Notes: generated by a model not told the origin, from the sequence alone. 64,000 bases of DNA from Rugalucina vietnamica (GCA_964017185.1 OZ024883.1:372001-436000); one strand, 5' to 3'; positions 21,520 through 32,757 are shown, numbered from the stretch's first letter. A program made the numbers and translations.

Positions 21520-22136
21520 TCATGAAGCTGAAATTCGAGAAGACCGTCTTGCACGTGACGCCATCCTTAAGAGCGGAATACCGACAACTGCTGCCATAGC
21601 AACGAAACCGGTGATCAAAACGCCGCCAATTACCCAAGCATCACTACTGATAGCAGTGATGTTCTCGTTATTGTTGATGATTGCTTTACACGCAGATGTT
21701 ACAGAGACTATTGTCACTGGATATGTTGCCATGGAGACCGTTGTTATGGAGACCGTCGTTATGGAGACCGTCGTTATGGCTGATGTCACTACGAAGGCTG
21801 AAGTCGTTGTAACCATATCTTCTGTTGTGGAAATAGAACTGATGGAAGATGTGCCGGTGACAGCAGTCGATCCCCAACTTGTTTGTGGGGCAGTTAAGAA
21901 TACATTAGTAGAACGAAGCTTTAGTAGCGTTGACTGATGACTTGTCTTCGCAACAGTCGCGAGTGTACCCGTATTAATACTTTGTGTTGGCACAGCTACT
22001 GATAGTGGTGCTCCTGATGAGATTGGTGTCGTTTTCGTTGGTGTGGCTGGTTCTGTGCTGGATAACACGGTGTCAGAAGTGATGATCGTGCCCTGACTGA
22101 TTGTATCGGTTGTAGGGTGGTGTGTTGTTAGCGGAT
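21520..22136 (-). CDS. Type I membrane protein with mucin-like stalk, exon 3 (stalk, TM, tail)
   Basis: 617 nt after a TTTTCTTCCAG acceptor, ending at TGA (21522-21520). It encodes a Ser/Thr-rich stalk of about 140 residues (many TTT, SIS and VTTTS runs, likely O-glycosylated), including a SITTV five-residue tandem repeat. A 24-residue membrane span follows (AWVIGGVLITGF ... VVGIPLL), then a short basic cytoplasmic tail (RMASRARRSSRISAS). With exons at 22440-22682 and 23148-23244, phases 1 and 1 agree and the protein is 318 residues. The topology suggests a cell-surface receptor or adhesion molecule; no family recognised, and the tail has no obvious signalling motif. Confidence 0.75.
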
Positions 22137-22439
22137 CTGGAAGAAAATAGAAACAAGAACATGTATAACTACGAGCTTGCCTTTCGATTTCTGCTTTTTA
22201 ATTTCGTATTAACTACAATTTTAATGAAAGAACAAATAAAATCGTAAATACCTCGGATATAGCTACTTTAAACCGCTCCTAACTGAAACACGCATGTGTC
22301 CATTAAATATAGATTATAGATACCTATTTTCATGGGCTTTTCTAAATATCTCGAGACGGGGTTTAATGGCTTTAAGTGACTTTCAAGAGGCGGAAGGTTG
22401 ATGCCGCAGAAGGTGCCAGGTTAAAATAAAGAGATGTAC

Positions 22440-22682
22440 CCGTGCAAATGCGAAAGTTTGCTTCACAATTCTGCGCCACCCATATGGTCGTTTTATTGTA
22501 TCCGAAGTATTTCCCCTGACCAGTGCCTGATGGGCCTTCATGATAATCACAGTAGTAGAACGAATCCGCGGTGATTGTAACAAGTGTTTCGTTTGTGATT
22601 CGTTCAGCAGACGCACAAAACATCAGCGGTATATCTCGGTTGTGGCAAGAGACCACGATGGAACTCAGACAAGGGGCATCTC
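22440..22682 (-). CDS. Type I membrane protein, exon 2 (cysteine-containing ectodomain)
   Basis: 243 nt between ATTTTAG|GAGAT and GCACGG|GTACAT, phase 1 at both ends. It encodes an extracellular module of about 80 residues with cysteines at regular spacing (APCLSSIVVSCHNRD, LMFCAS, YYCDY, AQNCEANFRIC) and NxT/S sites (ITNETLV, YNKTTIW). TTIWVAQNCEANFRIC is reminiscent of small disulfide-rich lectin-like modules with a 'V..GC.A.F..C' core, a loose resemblance. If the donor is not used, the frame stops at 22372. Confidence 0.7.
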
Positions 22683-23147
22683 CTAAAATAATCAAGGAAA
22701 ATTTAAATAACGATAAAATGAGATTCTAAAATTAAACCCACCTCTTTAAAATTGCTTTTTATCAATGTAAAACGATCATTTATTCCATTGTTTACATGCC
22801 CGATGTGAAAAAAAAAATCCAAACCGTACGGATGCGGCGTCGCCACTTAGCATTGCTACCGAAACTTCCCCAATAAAAGGAAACTCAAGTTACACCGATA
22901 TAGGCTATTATCATTACAGTATCTTCCGTATAGGGGCTCAGTCTCAATTAATTTTTCTTCAAGGTATGTTTGAATTATGGTATATTACATGTTTCCGTTT
23001 CATTGACATCTTTCACTGAGACACATTTCCTTAACAAATATGTACAAGACATGGGCTTGCCGCAAACACTGAAAAATAATGGATACATATTTAAATTTTA
23101 ATAACCTATGTGATTATAAAAGCATTAAGATGTCGAGAAATGCTTAC

Positions 23148-23244
23148 CACGAATAATAGTAACAACCAAAGCGTTACCCCACATTATATACATCGCAAAT
23201 ATGACAGAAAGATGCAAGTTCCATCGCGAAATATTATTTTTCAT
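23148..23244 (-). CDS. Type I membrane protein, exon 1 (signal peptide)
   Basis: ATG at 23244, then a 32-codon exon ending TTCGTG|GTAAGC in phase 1. MKNNISRWNLHLSVIFAMYI followed by MWGNALV is a standard secretory signal (basic start, hydrophobic core, small residues). It supplies the missing start for the ectodomain exon. Its in-phase fit with exon 2 is the main evidence for the gene model. Confidence 0.7.
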
Positions 23245-23496
23245 TTCCGATTATAATTTGAACGCCTTTCCTCTCTATACTTTTTATATCTAACAGAAAT
23301 CAAGAAATTTGAGATGTTGAATGGTTTGAAGTGTCTTGAACGTATGCATACTTTTTATGCATACAAAATGGTTCATAATGAGATCTGAATATACTGAAAA
23401 CGGAATGTTTTTCTCATGTCAACACTGAATCGATAGAGGAAACCGTGCTTGCTTTCACTAAATACGAGTATGAGAATAATGCGGTAAAATGTTTTG

Positions 23497-24460
23497 CAGA
23501 CGTAAAGGGTATAAATTAAATGTTATGCGTCAGTCTGCATGGGTAGTGTTTAATCCAATCATGGTTCATAACTACGCTGCCTTCTTTACTTGCACGCCGG
23601 TAGGCCGGGTGTCAGACTCTATGTGCTGTTAGCACATTATGTGCGTTTTCAAATTTTCAGTTAAGTTTGGGTGGCTGAGTGGCCACCTATTGGGAAAATG
23701 GCTGCCCAGTCGGCTTACAATATGTTTTCTTAATATAACTACCTGATTGTTAATCTAGTTTTTCCCACCTCGGTTTTTGGAGTGAGAATTTCTTTCTGAT
23801 TACACCATTTTCTGATCGTTGCCTACTTCTATGATGGCCCTATTCATTTTAATTGGTTGGGGCCGGAGCTTCTTGTCTGTTGCTTGGCCCACCGGAATTC
23901 TACTGGTAATTTTCTTTTTCTCCGGATTTTAGTTATTCGGCGCACAGGGATCTCCATCGTCGGACAGTTTATTGAATCTGTGAGTTCCTGTTTTTGATTC
24001 ATCATAGTGGTTATCATGATTTATTTGATTTTCCGTGATGATTCATTGCCTAGTTAGAGATTCACCACAAGGACCGAACAACTAACTAAATGTTGCGAAC
24101 CACTGCAATAGATAAAGTAAACCGGTTTAAGCCCCCCCCCCCCCCCCCCAGCAAGTTAATATTACTGATCGTTCCAAGGCGGTGCTGATGTTGTGGGTCT
24201 GTTTGTTTTGTGTTTTGGAGTTAATTTGTGCTGTTTGAGCCGTATGGTTTTGTGCTTGTCATAGTTTTAGTTAAATTCTGGTAACTGAGTGGCCGCCTAT
24301 TGCGAAATAGCTGCTCACTCGGCTTACGATATTTTCTCTAAGTATAAGTACCTAATTGTCCATTTGGATTTTGCCTGCCTCGGTTTTTGGAGTTGGAATT
24401 TCATTCTGACTGCGCCTTTTCCTGATCGTTGCCTTCTTGTACATGTTTACTATCGGACAT
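23497..24460 (+). pseudogene. PLE family A: RT C-terminus and 3' tail, itself interrupted
   Basis: 23497-23623 encodes the last ~40 residues of the family A reverse transcriptase (LNVMRQSAW.VFNPI, NYAAFFTCTPVGR). The 3' untranslated tail resumes at 23829 (ATGGCCCTATTCATTTTAAT TGG) and runs to the terminal GCGCCTTTTCCTGATCGTTG. A 205-bp copy of the terminal tail sits at 23624-23828. An 18-base poly(C) run lies at 24132-24149. Confidence 0.7.
23624..23828 (+). mobile_element. Inserted solo tail of PLE family A with CTATG duplication
   Basis: The sequence from GTGGCTGAGTGGCCACCTAT to TGATCGTTGCCTACTT is the last ~180 bp of the tail. It interrupts the downstream tail precisely at GACTCTATG|...|CTATGATGGCC, giving a 5-bp direct repeat CTATG. 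This suggests the tail segment can move on its own. Confidence 0.6.
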
Positions 24461-24515
24461 CTGTGGACGAGTCTGATGTGAACAGTTGACGATGTTATTG
24501 TACATGCAAAGTATT

Positions 24516-24672
24516 AATTAGAAAAATATTTATTCTGTAGCAAGATTTCACATAATCGGACCATGCATCAGCTATCACATGAATGTTTTATTTGCTCTGT
24601 GAGGCACTCAGATTATTTGATGTTCGATGAATTCACCTGTACTCCTTGAACTTAACACTTACAATACTGAGT
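24516..24672 (+). repeat. Dispersed repeat, second copy of 17313-17460
   Basis: See shared words at 17313-17460. Followed by unrecognised sequence to 25018. Confidence 0.7.
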
Positions 24673-25018
24673 CATAAATCATAAATCTTTTATAATAGAG
24701 TAAGCAGTAGTTTCCTGTGTGTATCGACTGGTGCCTGGGTTGAGTTTAACATCAATAGTATCAATTCCTGAGCCCACCATCTCCACTTTCTTTGCAGTTA
24801 TCATGGTTATGACCATGTAAAACTTGTTTAAGTCCCCCAGTAGTTTTATATTACTGATCTTTCCTAAGCAATTACTTATTGTGTACCAGTTGATCATTTG
24901 TTTAAATGTGTTCTTGCACGTCAAACTTTCTTGTTGCTTATTCCCTCCCCCAGGGGGGCTTATTCAAATTGAAATTGTTAGGTAGATGAAAGATTTTGTT
25001 TAGTAGAACAATTTATAG

Positions 25019-25092
25019 AAAGGCACAAGTAGGCAATGATCAGGAAAAGGCGCAACCAGAAAGATATTTCTACTCCAAAATATGTCTAAATT
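25019..25092 (-). repeat. PLE family A tail fragment
   Basis: AAAGGCACAAGTAGGCAATG, ATCAGGAAAAGGCGCAACCAG and CTACTCCAAAA. Isolated terminal piece. Confidence 0.6.
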
Positions 25093-26745
25093 TATCATTA
25101 TATAGAAAAAAATTCTATAAGTTTATTGATCAAACACATATTTTAATCTGTCTGATAAACGTTATTCAATGAAAATCGCATTCCGAATCCGTGTCTACAT
25201 TTGTGTCTAGGGTTTACGCTACTAAATTTCATGTTTCGGTTTTGCTTGGGATTTCTAGTTTGCTACTGAAGCTGCATAGAAAACAGTGCAACATTTCTTA
25301 CATCAACTTTCAGTTTTTGTCCATTCACAGTGATGGTTGGTTTATTGTATGATTTTCCAGGTGCTGGTTGGTGTACAACCTCTATCTTTTTGTGCTGATT
25401 GTGACTTTATACACTGTGAGACTTGGTCCATGGTTCTTTGCATTTTGCCTCTGAGCTGGCATTCTTATCCATATCATCTGCATAGAAAAAGGTACAATTA
25501 GGTAATGAGCTCATCTAGCACATCAGTCTGCATCTTAGTTTTTCTTTTTGTCCTTTGAGATCAGCAAGGCTATTCTGAGAAATCAGAAAATTGTTATTGG
25601 TCAATGTTCATTTTCTGACCAACGTTTTATATATTGAATCCCATTTAGATAATACTTGTCTTCGTACCGACTAACCTGTCGAAAGTTGCAAAATTTCAGT
25701 AGTTCGCTTTGGCTCCATGATGTCAAATCTAAAGGGTCACTAACGAGACTTTAATAGTCGAAATTGCGGTTTTGCCCACCCCCTTTCTCATAGATGAGTT
25801 CACTGCACTTACAGGGTCTCAGTTTTAATTTTTATTGGCTTGCAACATTCTAAGGTTGAATAAATTGCCATCAAAATTGTACCTGATTGTAAAACCAGTG
25901 TCACTGTCCTAAAAAGCATCCATGCTGAACAGTGCTGGTGCCATAACAGAGCCCTAATTGACCCCATTCGTTAACTCAAAGGTTTCAGAGACAATCTAAG
26001 GTTACCATGGCAACAGCCAGGTCAGTAAACTATCAGTTAAACTTGTTGTTGATGTTGCTTCCTTATTTGAAACAAGTGCTACCATTAGCATCATGCGTGC
26101 AGATAAAATAAACACTACCTTGTGAGTGCTCATGTGATTCCTTTGTGATGTAATTTGTCAGAAAACCTGAGGTCGGAAAAGGATTTTAAGGAATATTAAT
26201 GACAATACATTGTCCTTTTTATATATTCAAATGCGCATATTTGCATTAACAGAAATATCAACTGTGCCAGTGTTGATTCTTGTGCAAGGTGCTTTAGTTC
26301 AATTCAAATGTTTCTTAAGTATTGAATAGACACATACAGCTGTAGATGCCGATGGTATACCAAAATTTCTACCAATTTCCCAAAATTAACCAGTGTTGCA
26401 ATGGAAACGATAAAATTTCAAATAAAACTATCAAACATTTCAGAAGTGAATTGATTCCATCATCCACCTCGACAATTAGTATACATCATCTATGGTTCCA
26501 ATGAGGTCACTCACACCTGAAACATACCGTTTGAAACTCTTCTTTAAAATTTCATAAACCCAGTAAAACATCACCATGGTGATCTAGTTTGATGACGTCA
26601 TTTACTAGTTATATATAAAACTATGGCTATAAAATTACCTGAAACTTAATCTTATTATATGCAACTACTGTTTTATGCAAAAACTAATTTTGACTTTGGT
26701 GACCAACTTGTACATTTCCCGTGGACAGGCTCATATGGTCTCTTA
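25093..26745. other. Intergenic sequence, nothing recognised
   Basis: No frame longer than about 60 codons and no RNA motif were identified. Confidence 0.4.
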
Positions 26746-26749
26746 GTAT

Positions 26750-27420
26750 AATATCATGATTGTCAATTTAGTTTTTCCTACATGGTTTTGGAGAGGACAT
26801 TTACTTCCGATTACGCTGCAAACTGATCACTGTCTACTTTTATATAGCAAGAAGTTTATACAAACGATACTTTAATTTCTAGTTCCACTGAGTGTAGTAA
26901 GATGCTATTATGTGTTGAGCATGTAAATTTATCTTTTAAAAATAAAAAAAAACTTGATTACTTATAAAAAGGGCATATGATGCTGGTATCTTTTAAACTC
27001 TGAGCTTTTAAATCGTTTATCAGCTTCATTGACATAATTATATGTGTGTTGACGAATGTTTACATTTTATATTATCTAATGTACATGTACACACCTTTGT
27101 CGCGTTATTTAATTTCAACATTGTTTTAAGATAGCAGCACATATACATTGTATCATCTGATAAACATTGTACCATCTGATCAACTAGTGTCATTACATTG
27201 TCTATTCCAAACTTATTAAATTGGAAAAACGGCCAACCACTTCAATGAGTCGAGAATTAAGTTTAATAGTGATACCAGGACAAACCTATCAATGTATTTC
27301 TTACTCTTTGGAACTCAGCTTAGTTTGCTTCTGCTGTTTAGATATTCTCATAATATAACTAGGTTCTTAATCTTTTTCTGATTGCGCCTTTTCCTGATCT
27401 TTGCCTACTTGTACCTTCTT
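26750..27420 (+). repeat. Two degenerate PLE family A tail pieces
   Basis: At 26750-26840 TAGTTTTTCCTACATGGTTT TGG and GATTACGCTGCAAACTGATC; at 27360-27420 CTGATTGCGCCTTTTCCTGA TCTTTGCCTACTTGTACC. The second is close to consensus. Sequence between them is unassigned. Confidence 0.5.
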
Positions 27421-27690
27421 GAGTCATCGTTATCTTCTATTTGAAGGAGAATCACAAGTAAAATGCATAATTGGCATGCTTTGGGCTACAATCAAAACAC
27501 AACCGCTTTGGTCAGTCATTTACGCTTTAAATATAATTACGGAGCATAGCTCTGTTCCTTGGTGACTGTAAATTTTTAAGTCTCACGTTTCTGCAATTAT
27601 CTTTTAATCTTTAGCATTAAGCTTCGGTACATTGTATATATTTTGGCTGTTTAATTTGCACTGTTGATATGTATTTTTTTTCAACGCTCT

Positions 27691-27701
27691 ATCATTGCAG
27701 C
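27691..27701 (+). promoter_or_regulatory. 3' splice site of a 5'-UTR intron, cGLR copy 1
   Basis: TATTTTTTTTCAACG...ATCATTGCAG|CAG is a good acceptor 76 bases before the ATG. Equivalent sites precede the other two paralogues (38729 and 48072), each within TTATTATTCTATC(T/G)TTGCAG|CA. The coding part is one exon, and the promoter must lie upstream of an unseen first exon. Confidence 0.65.
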
Positions 27702-27775
27702 AGATGAAAAACACAACAGAACCCCGGATCATTTCAATGTGCTGATTCTTCGCAAAATATTTTTTACCAGAAGTT

Positions 27776-29230
27776 ATGGGTAATTTTCTGTCGAAATGTT
27801 GTCGTAAAGGCTGCGATGAAAGACATGGCTATGTTCACATAGATGGAAACAATCAAAACGTAACCTATTCTGAACGAAATCCTAAGACACGGATGGGAGT
27901 TAAACCTCTAAATCAGGCTGAGAAGAAGAAGCTGGAGTCATTTTTCCAGCACATCATCTCAAAAGCACCAGTGGACTTCACAAGCCCAGAAATTCAAGAT
28001 ATTCAGGAAGCAGTACAAACGATGTTGGAGAGAATTAGGGAGAGAGTGAACAATAGAGGCGTCTTCAATATAAGTCATATTGTTCCCACTGGTTCAATGG
28101 CAGAGAAAACGGCCATATGGAAGTATAATTATTATCAAAGAAAACCATCTCTAGAATTTGATAATCTTGCTGTCTTAAAAGAATCAGTAAGACAATGTGA
28201 ATATTATAGGGATCATCAAAGATGTCTAGGATGCATTAGTATTAGTAATCCACCTGTAGAACTCACACTATTGCCACAATCTCAGTTGGATCTGATTAGG
28301 AAACGTTGTATCGTAATTAAACCTACAAAAGATCAAATCAGCAAGCACACGATAAACGAAATATTTTTATATGAAATAAATAATTGTTTAGCTTCATCTT
28401 GTGCCTGCCTTACTCTCCATTGTGAAAGAAACAAATATTCATTTAAACCATCTTCCGTAGATAATAATGATGGGTGTGACATGTGCACTGTAGATACACC
28501 TACTGGAACGCTTAGTGTCAACACAAACAAACATATTGATCTAAATTCAGTTGGTCCAAACAGATGTTCACTTATACTCCTATGGACCAGCAAGACAAAC
28601 AGCCTGCTAGCTCCTGACATGTTGCTGCAACAGAAACAACTAATCACCTCAATGCCGATATACATAGATTTCCTACCAGCAATGGAATACCTGAAACCAA
28701 CATCACCTGGTGCTGGATATACACATGATTATTTTGTTGTGCCTAAAAACTGTAATGTATGTGATAATCCTTTTGCAAGGGGTAACGCGTGGAGAAAATC
28801 ATGGTGTATCGCTGAGATTCAGGCCCTCCAGACAGAAATGTCCGTCAAACATAGACGATGCTATCAGATCACCAAGTACCTAACAAAGGATTCATTTGGC
28901 TTATATGTAAACAAATACCTTTTAAAGAATGTAGTTCTCCAACATAGCACAACATGTTCAGATACCAGCGATAATTATGTAGATTGTGTCATTGAAGTGC
29001 ACCAGGATATTCTAAATGCGTACACTAGGAAAGAGTTTTTGTCTTATCATTCCAACATTAACATACTTTCAGGGGCTGACCATCTTGTCTTTGAGATATG
29101 CGAGGCTTACTATCGGGAGTTTCTAACACAGCTGTATTCTGTGTCTGAGACTGACGAATTTGACAGATTTGTCACCAGGCTTCGGTCAAGTAGTAAATCT
29201 GCTGCTAACACGGCGTATTACAACAACTAG
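27776..29230 (+). CDS. Mab-21/cGAS-like receptor (cGLR), N-myristoylation signal, intact
   Basis: 484 residues in a single coding exon. The N-terminus MGNFLSKCC fits the myristoylation consensus (Gly2, Ser6, Lys7) with adjacent palmitoylatable Cys8/9, so membrane attachment is predicted. The nucleotidyltransferase signature follows: GS at 106-107 (PTGSMAEKT), acidic pair E127/D129 in LEFDNLAVL, and third acidic residue D298 in YIDFLPAME. The Mab-21-type C-terminal lobe is recognisable in WRKSWCIAEIQA (339-350), CYQITKYL (362-369), YLLKNVVLQHSTTC (381-394) and SYHSNINIL. Three CxxC pairs (150/153, 234/237, 326/329) are kept in all three copies and may bind zinc. Family members sense nucleic acid and make cyclic dinucleotide or related signals that activate STING; activity here is inferred from intact residues. 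A shorter Mab-21 scaffold role is the alternative. Confidence 0.85.
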   Translation: MGNFLSKCCRKGCDERHGYVHIDGNNQNVTYSERNPKTRMGVKPLNQAEKKKLESFFQHIISKAPVDFTSPEIQDIQEAVQTMLERIRERVNNRGVFNISHIVPTGSMAEKTAIWKYNYYQRKPSLEFDNLAVLKESVRQCEYYRDHQRCLGCISISNPPVELTLLPQSQLDLIRKRCIVIKPTKDQISKHTINEIFLYEINNCLASSCACLTLHCERNKYSFKPSSVDNNDGCDMCTVDTPTGTLSVNTNKHIDLNSVGPNRCSLILLWTSKTNSLLAPDMLLQQKQLITSMPIYIDFLPAMEYLKPTSPGAGYTHDYFVVPKNCNVCDNPFARGNAWRKSWCIAEIQALQTEMSVKHRRCYQITKYLTKDSFGLYVNKYLLKNVVLQHSTTCSDTSDNYVDCVIEVHQDILNAYTRKEFLSYHSNINILSGADHLVFEICEAYYREFLTQLYSVSETDEFDRFVTRLRSSSKSAANTAYYNN

Positions 29231-29249
29231 CCACCTTGTATGTAAGTAA

Positions 29250-29312
29250 GATGTACGTGGCTTACTACCAGAAGTTTCTAAGACAACTGTATTCTGTATC
29301 TGAGACTTGTTG
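29250..29312 (+). pseudogene. Remnant of a cGLR C-terminal segment
   Basis: Twenty bases past the stop of copy 1, GTGGCTTACTACCAGAAGTT TC...CTGTATTCTGTATCTGAGAC repeats the code for AYYQKFLRQLYSVSET, nearer to copy 2 (AYYQEFLRQLYSVSET) than to copy 1 itself. It indicates an adjacent duplication or gene-conversion scar. Confidence 0.65.
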
Positions 29313-29506
29313 TTTTACATTTTTGTCGTTGTTTGTTTGTTTGTTTTTATGCATATACTAACGACTTTACTATTCCCAGTTTATCCAACTTTATTAAAGT
29401 TGCACATGTGCAACAAGTACTGTTGAACGGGAGCGCTAGGCTTAGCGCACACATTCCATTAAAGTAAGCTTAAAGGTCATTGCCTACTTGTATCTTTTTC
29501 TAAAAA

Positions 29507-32500
29507 GGTACAAGTAGGCAAAGATCAGGAAAAGGCGCAATCAGAAAGAGATTCCCACTCCAAAAACCGAGGTGGGAAAAAACCAAACTAACAATCAGGC
29601 ACTTATACCATGAAACACATCGTAAGCCGAATGAGCAGCTATTTTCCCAATAGGTGGCCACTCAGTTACCCTAATTTAATTAAAAAATATGAAAACATAC
29701 ATAAGGCGCCAACAGCACAAAAAAATTTTAAACACCAAGACATAAAACAAAAAGAACCACCACAGAAGTATCGCCTTGGAACCATCAGTAACACAAAGTT
29801 ACTGGCGGGCTGAAACCGGTTTTACAGGATTCTAACCTCACCCTCAGCTTCTGCAGTGGTTCATAACAGTTAGTTAGTTATTCTCGTGGTGAATCTCTAA
29901 CTAGTCAATGAATCATCAAGAACAAACAAATAAATCATGATAAACATCCTGATAAATCAAAAACAAGGACTCACAGATTGAGTAAGCTGCCCGACGATGG
30001 AGATCCCTGGGCGCCAAATAACCTACTAACTCCGGAGCAAAAGAAAACTAGAAATGCGTGTTTGTAAAACACTATGCCCCCAACTGTATGCTTGTCCCTA
30101 AACTGGCAGCTTGTATGATTCATTTATTTCATTTGAATGAAGTGAAATTTAATTTCATGAAGAAGCTGTTCGGTTGCCTCTGTTTTGACCTTGATCCAGA
30201 AACAGAATGTAAGCTTTTTGCAGATAAATTAGAAATGGAGTAAAAATTAAAAATGGAGTAATTTTGTCAAAATTTGACGGAAAGTCTTCAAAATGTAATC
30301 AGGTGATCTTTTTTTTTCAGCCCCAACCAGTGTACCAAATATGAAGGCTCTAGCTTAAATACTTTTTGAGATATCTTGCACACAAGATTTTCCAATTTTG
30401 TTTTAAAAGGGGCATAACTCCAAAAAGGCACATAACTTGAGCATAAACAAAAATACGGGTCAACTATTTTTTCATAAGGAATCTGTGTATGAAATTTCGA
30501 AACCCTAACATTCACCGTTCAAACGTTTCAAATTTCACTGAAAAGTGCAAAAATTAATCAAAATTCCGTATTTTTGTCAAACTTTGACAGAAAGTTATCA
30601 AAAGTTAATCAGGTCATCTACTCCTCAGCCCCAACCAGTATACCAAATATGAAGGCTCTAGCTCAAATACTTTTTGAGATATCTTGCACACAAAATTTTC
30701 AAATTTTGTTTTCAAAGGGACATAACTCAGAAAAGGGGCATAACTTAGACATGAAAAAAAATACGGGTCAACTATTTTTTCATGAGGAATCTGTATATGA
30801 AATTTCAAAACCCTAGCATTCACCATTCAAAATTTCAAATTTCACCGAAAAGTGGAAAAATCAATCAAAATTTAAAAATTCTGTATTTTTGTCAAAATTT
30901 GACGGAAAGTTCTCAAAAGTTAATCAGGTCATCACTCATCAGCCCAAACCAGTATACCAAATATGAAGGCTCTAGCTTAAATACTTTTTGAGATATCTTG
31001 CACACAAGATTTTCAAATTTTGTTTTCAAAGGGAAATAACTCAGAAATGGGGCATAACTCGGACAAGAAAAAGATACAGGTCAACTATTTTTCATGAGGA
31101 ATACACACATGAAATTTCAAACCCCTAACATGCTCCATTCAAAAGTTAACAGACGTACACACACACACAGACAGACAGACAAGCCGAAAGCAATATGCTC
31201 TTCCAACTTTTTCAAAGTTGGGGGCATAGACACCAGTTGGACCCCGGTGGGCCAAGCAACAGACAGGAAGCTCCGGCCCCAACCAACTAAAATGAATAGC
31301 TTTAAGTCGGGGCCATCATAGAGTCTGACGCCCGACCCACCGGCGTGCAATTAAAGAAGGCAGCATAGTTATCAACCATGATTGGGTTAAAACTAAGCAT
31401 GCAGACTGTCGCATAACATTCAAGTTATAACCTATACATCTGTAACGTGTTATGATTTTTCTGAACTGAAAAGAAAAATCATTAATTCCTATAAGTTTCT
31501 TAAATTTGTAAACTAAGTCACCATAAAATTCAGGTTCCGAAAGGCCCTCACTTAAAAGCGTCTTTAACCCAACATTATATTTGGAAATCAATTCATAGTG
31601 TCTACGATAAAATTTAGAAAAGGTTTTTCGAAGTTTATGATACCGATAGCCCTGTTGGAGAAGTTTGGCCGTTAAACATTTATTTCGAGCGTTGAAGTCT
31701 GTAACATGATTGCGGACTATAGCAAACCTAATAAGTTGCGAAATGTAAACACCATAAGAAGCACGACGAGGAACGTCACCATCCAAAAAAAGGAAAATTT
31801 ACTATATCAAAATCAAAGTCACCGCGCTTATCATAAATTTTAGAAGAAACGAATCCATTTGCAACAGAAAGATGTAGATCTAAAAAGGGGGCTTCGGTAT
31901 CTGAGATATTGGCTTTGTTCAACTGAAGTTCAGGTGGATAAATTTGATTGACCATACCTTCAAAATAAGGGTTGTCAATGTTCAAAAGTTCATCGAGGTA
32001 CCTAGATGTGGAATTAAAAGCCTCGATAACACCAGCTTGATTATCATAGTTAAAAGAATCCATGAAATCTCTTTCGTAGCAGTATAAAAATAAATCAGCT
32101 ACGAGAGGTGCGCAATTTGTATCCATCGGAATTCCAACAATTTGTCTGTATAACTTGGTCCCAAATCTAATATAACTATTATCAAGGAGATAGGACAAGG
32201 CGTCGCACACATTCTGACATGACCAAAGTGTATACCGACTTTGGTCAGAGGAAGTGAAAAAAGCCTTTCTGTCATTACATGCCAAATAAAGTGAACCATA
32301 GTTTTTTAATGCCCTTTTGAAGGTCCACTCTATAAAATCCAGAAGTTTTTCTTTTATTAGATTATGTGGTAATGTTGTATACAGAGTAGAAAAAATCATA
32401 CGTGGACAAGCTTGTCGCACGGAACCCTCTACACTTCAATTTACTGAGCACCTCACCAGAACTTTTTATTGACCCAAACCAATTTTTATTTGAAGTTTCA

Positions 32501-32757
32501 TACACTGTCTCACAGTATCTTATAACATGAGATTTGATAGCAGTAAGACAGGAAGTTAATAATTTAGAAAGTTCAGTGGTAGTACAAGAGCTAGAATTTG
32601 CAATAAATCTAGCTTTGTATGGTCTTTTGTGAAGCTTAGGTAACCAATACATCGTAGGAAGTTTGTCTTGGCCTTCATTAACACAAACAGAACACTTAAC
32701 AGGTAAATCGTTTAAGTGGGCATTAAGAATACGTGACCACATATTGATGTTATACAA
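29507..32757 (-). pseudogene. Decayed PLE family A copy (RT without GIY-YIG)
   Basis: On the minus strand the reverse transcriptase runs 32757-31316 in three frames (breaks near 32400 and 31780). Motifs: LPKLHKRPYKARFIA, STYDF (motif A), GIPMDTNCAPLVADLF (motif B with Asp where Gly is expected) and RYLDELL (motif C, second Asp changed to Glu; a sister copy at 42784 reads RYLDDLL). The LPKLHK/GIPMGT pattern is that of Penelope-like RTs. The protein ends after the RT with CTPVGR-type residues, with no GIY-YIG domain seen. The 3' tail (31315-31229 and 30051-29507) is split by an element at 30070-31228. Confidence 0.75.
30070..31228. mobile_element. Element with TATGCCCCCAACT ends and ~312-bp tandem repeats
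   Basis: TATGCCCCCAACT at the left (about 30072) is inverted as AGTTGGGGGCATA at about 31215-31227. Three tandem units begin at AATCAGGT near 30298, 30608 and 30922 (spacing 310 and 314), sharing CCAACCAGT(G/A)TACCAAATATG and ACTTTTTGAGATATCTTGCA. A (CA)n(GACA)n microsatellite lies at 31157-31180. It interrupts the PLE tail between AACTCCGGAGCAAAAGAAAA and CACCAGTTGGACCCCGG, which are contiguous at 42280-42320. Confidence 0.65.

Noticed and set aside
24132..24149. Poly(C) run as a regulatory element
   Set aside because: It lies within a decayed retroelement tail; homopolymer expansion or sequencing artefact is sufficient.
29610..29813. Small protein starting MKHIVSRMSS, also at 40797-41075
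   Set aside because: It recurs because it lies antisense in the PLE family A tail; frame and length vary between copies.
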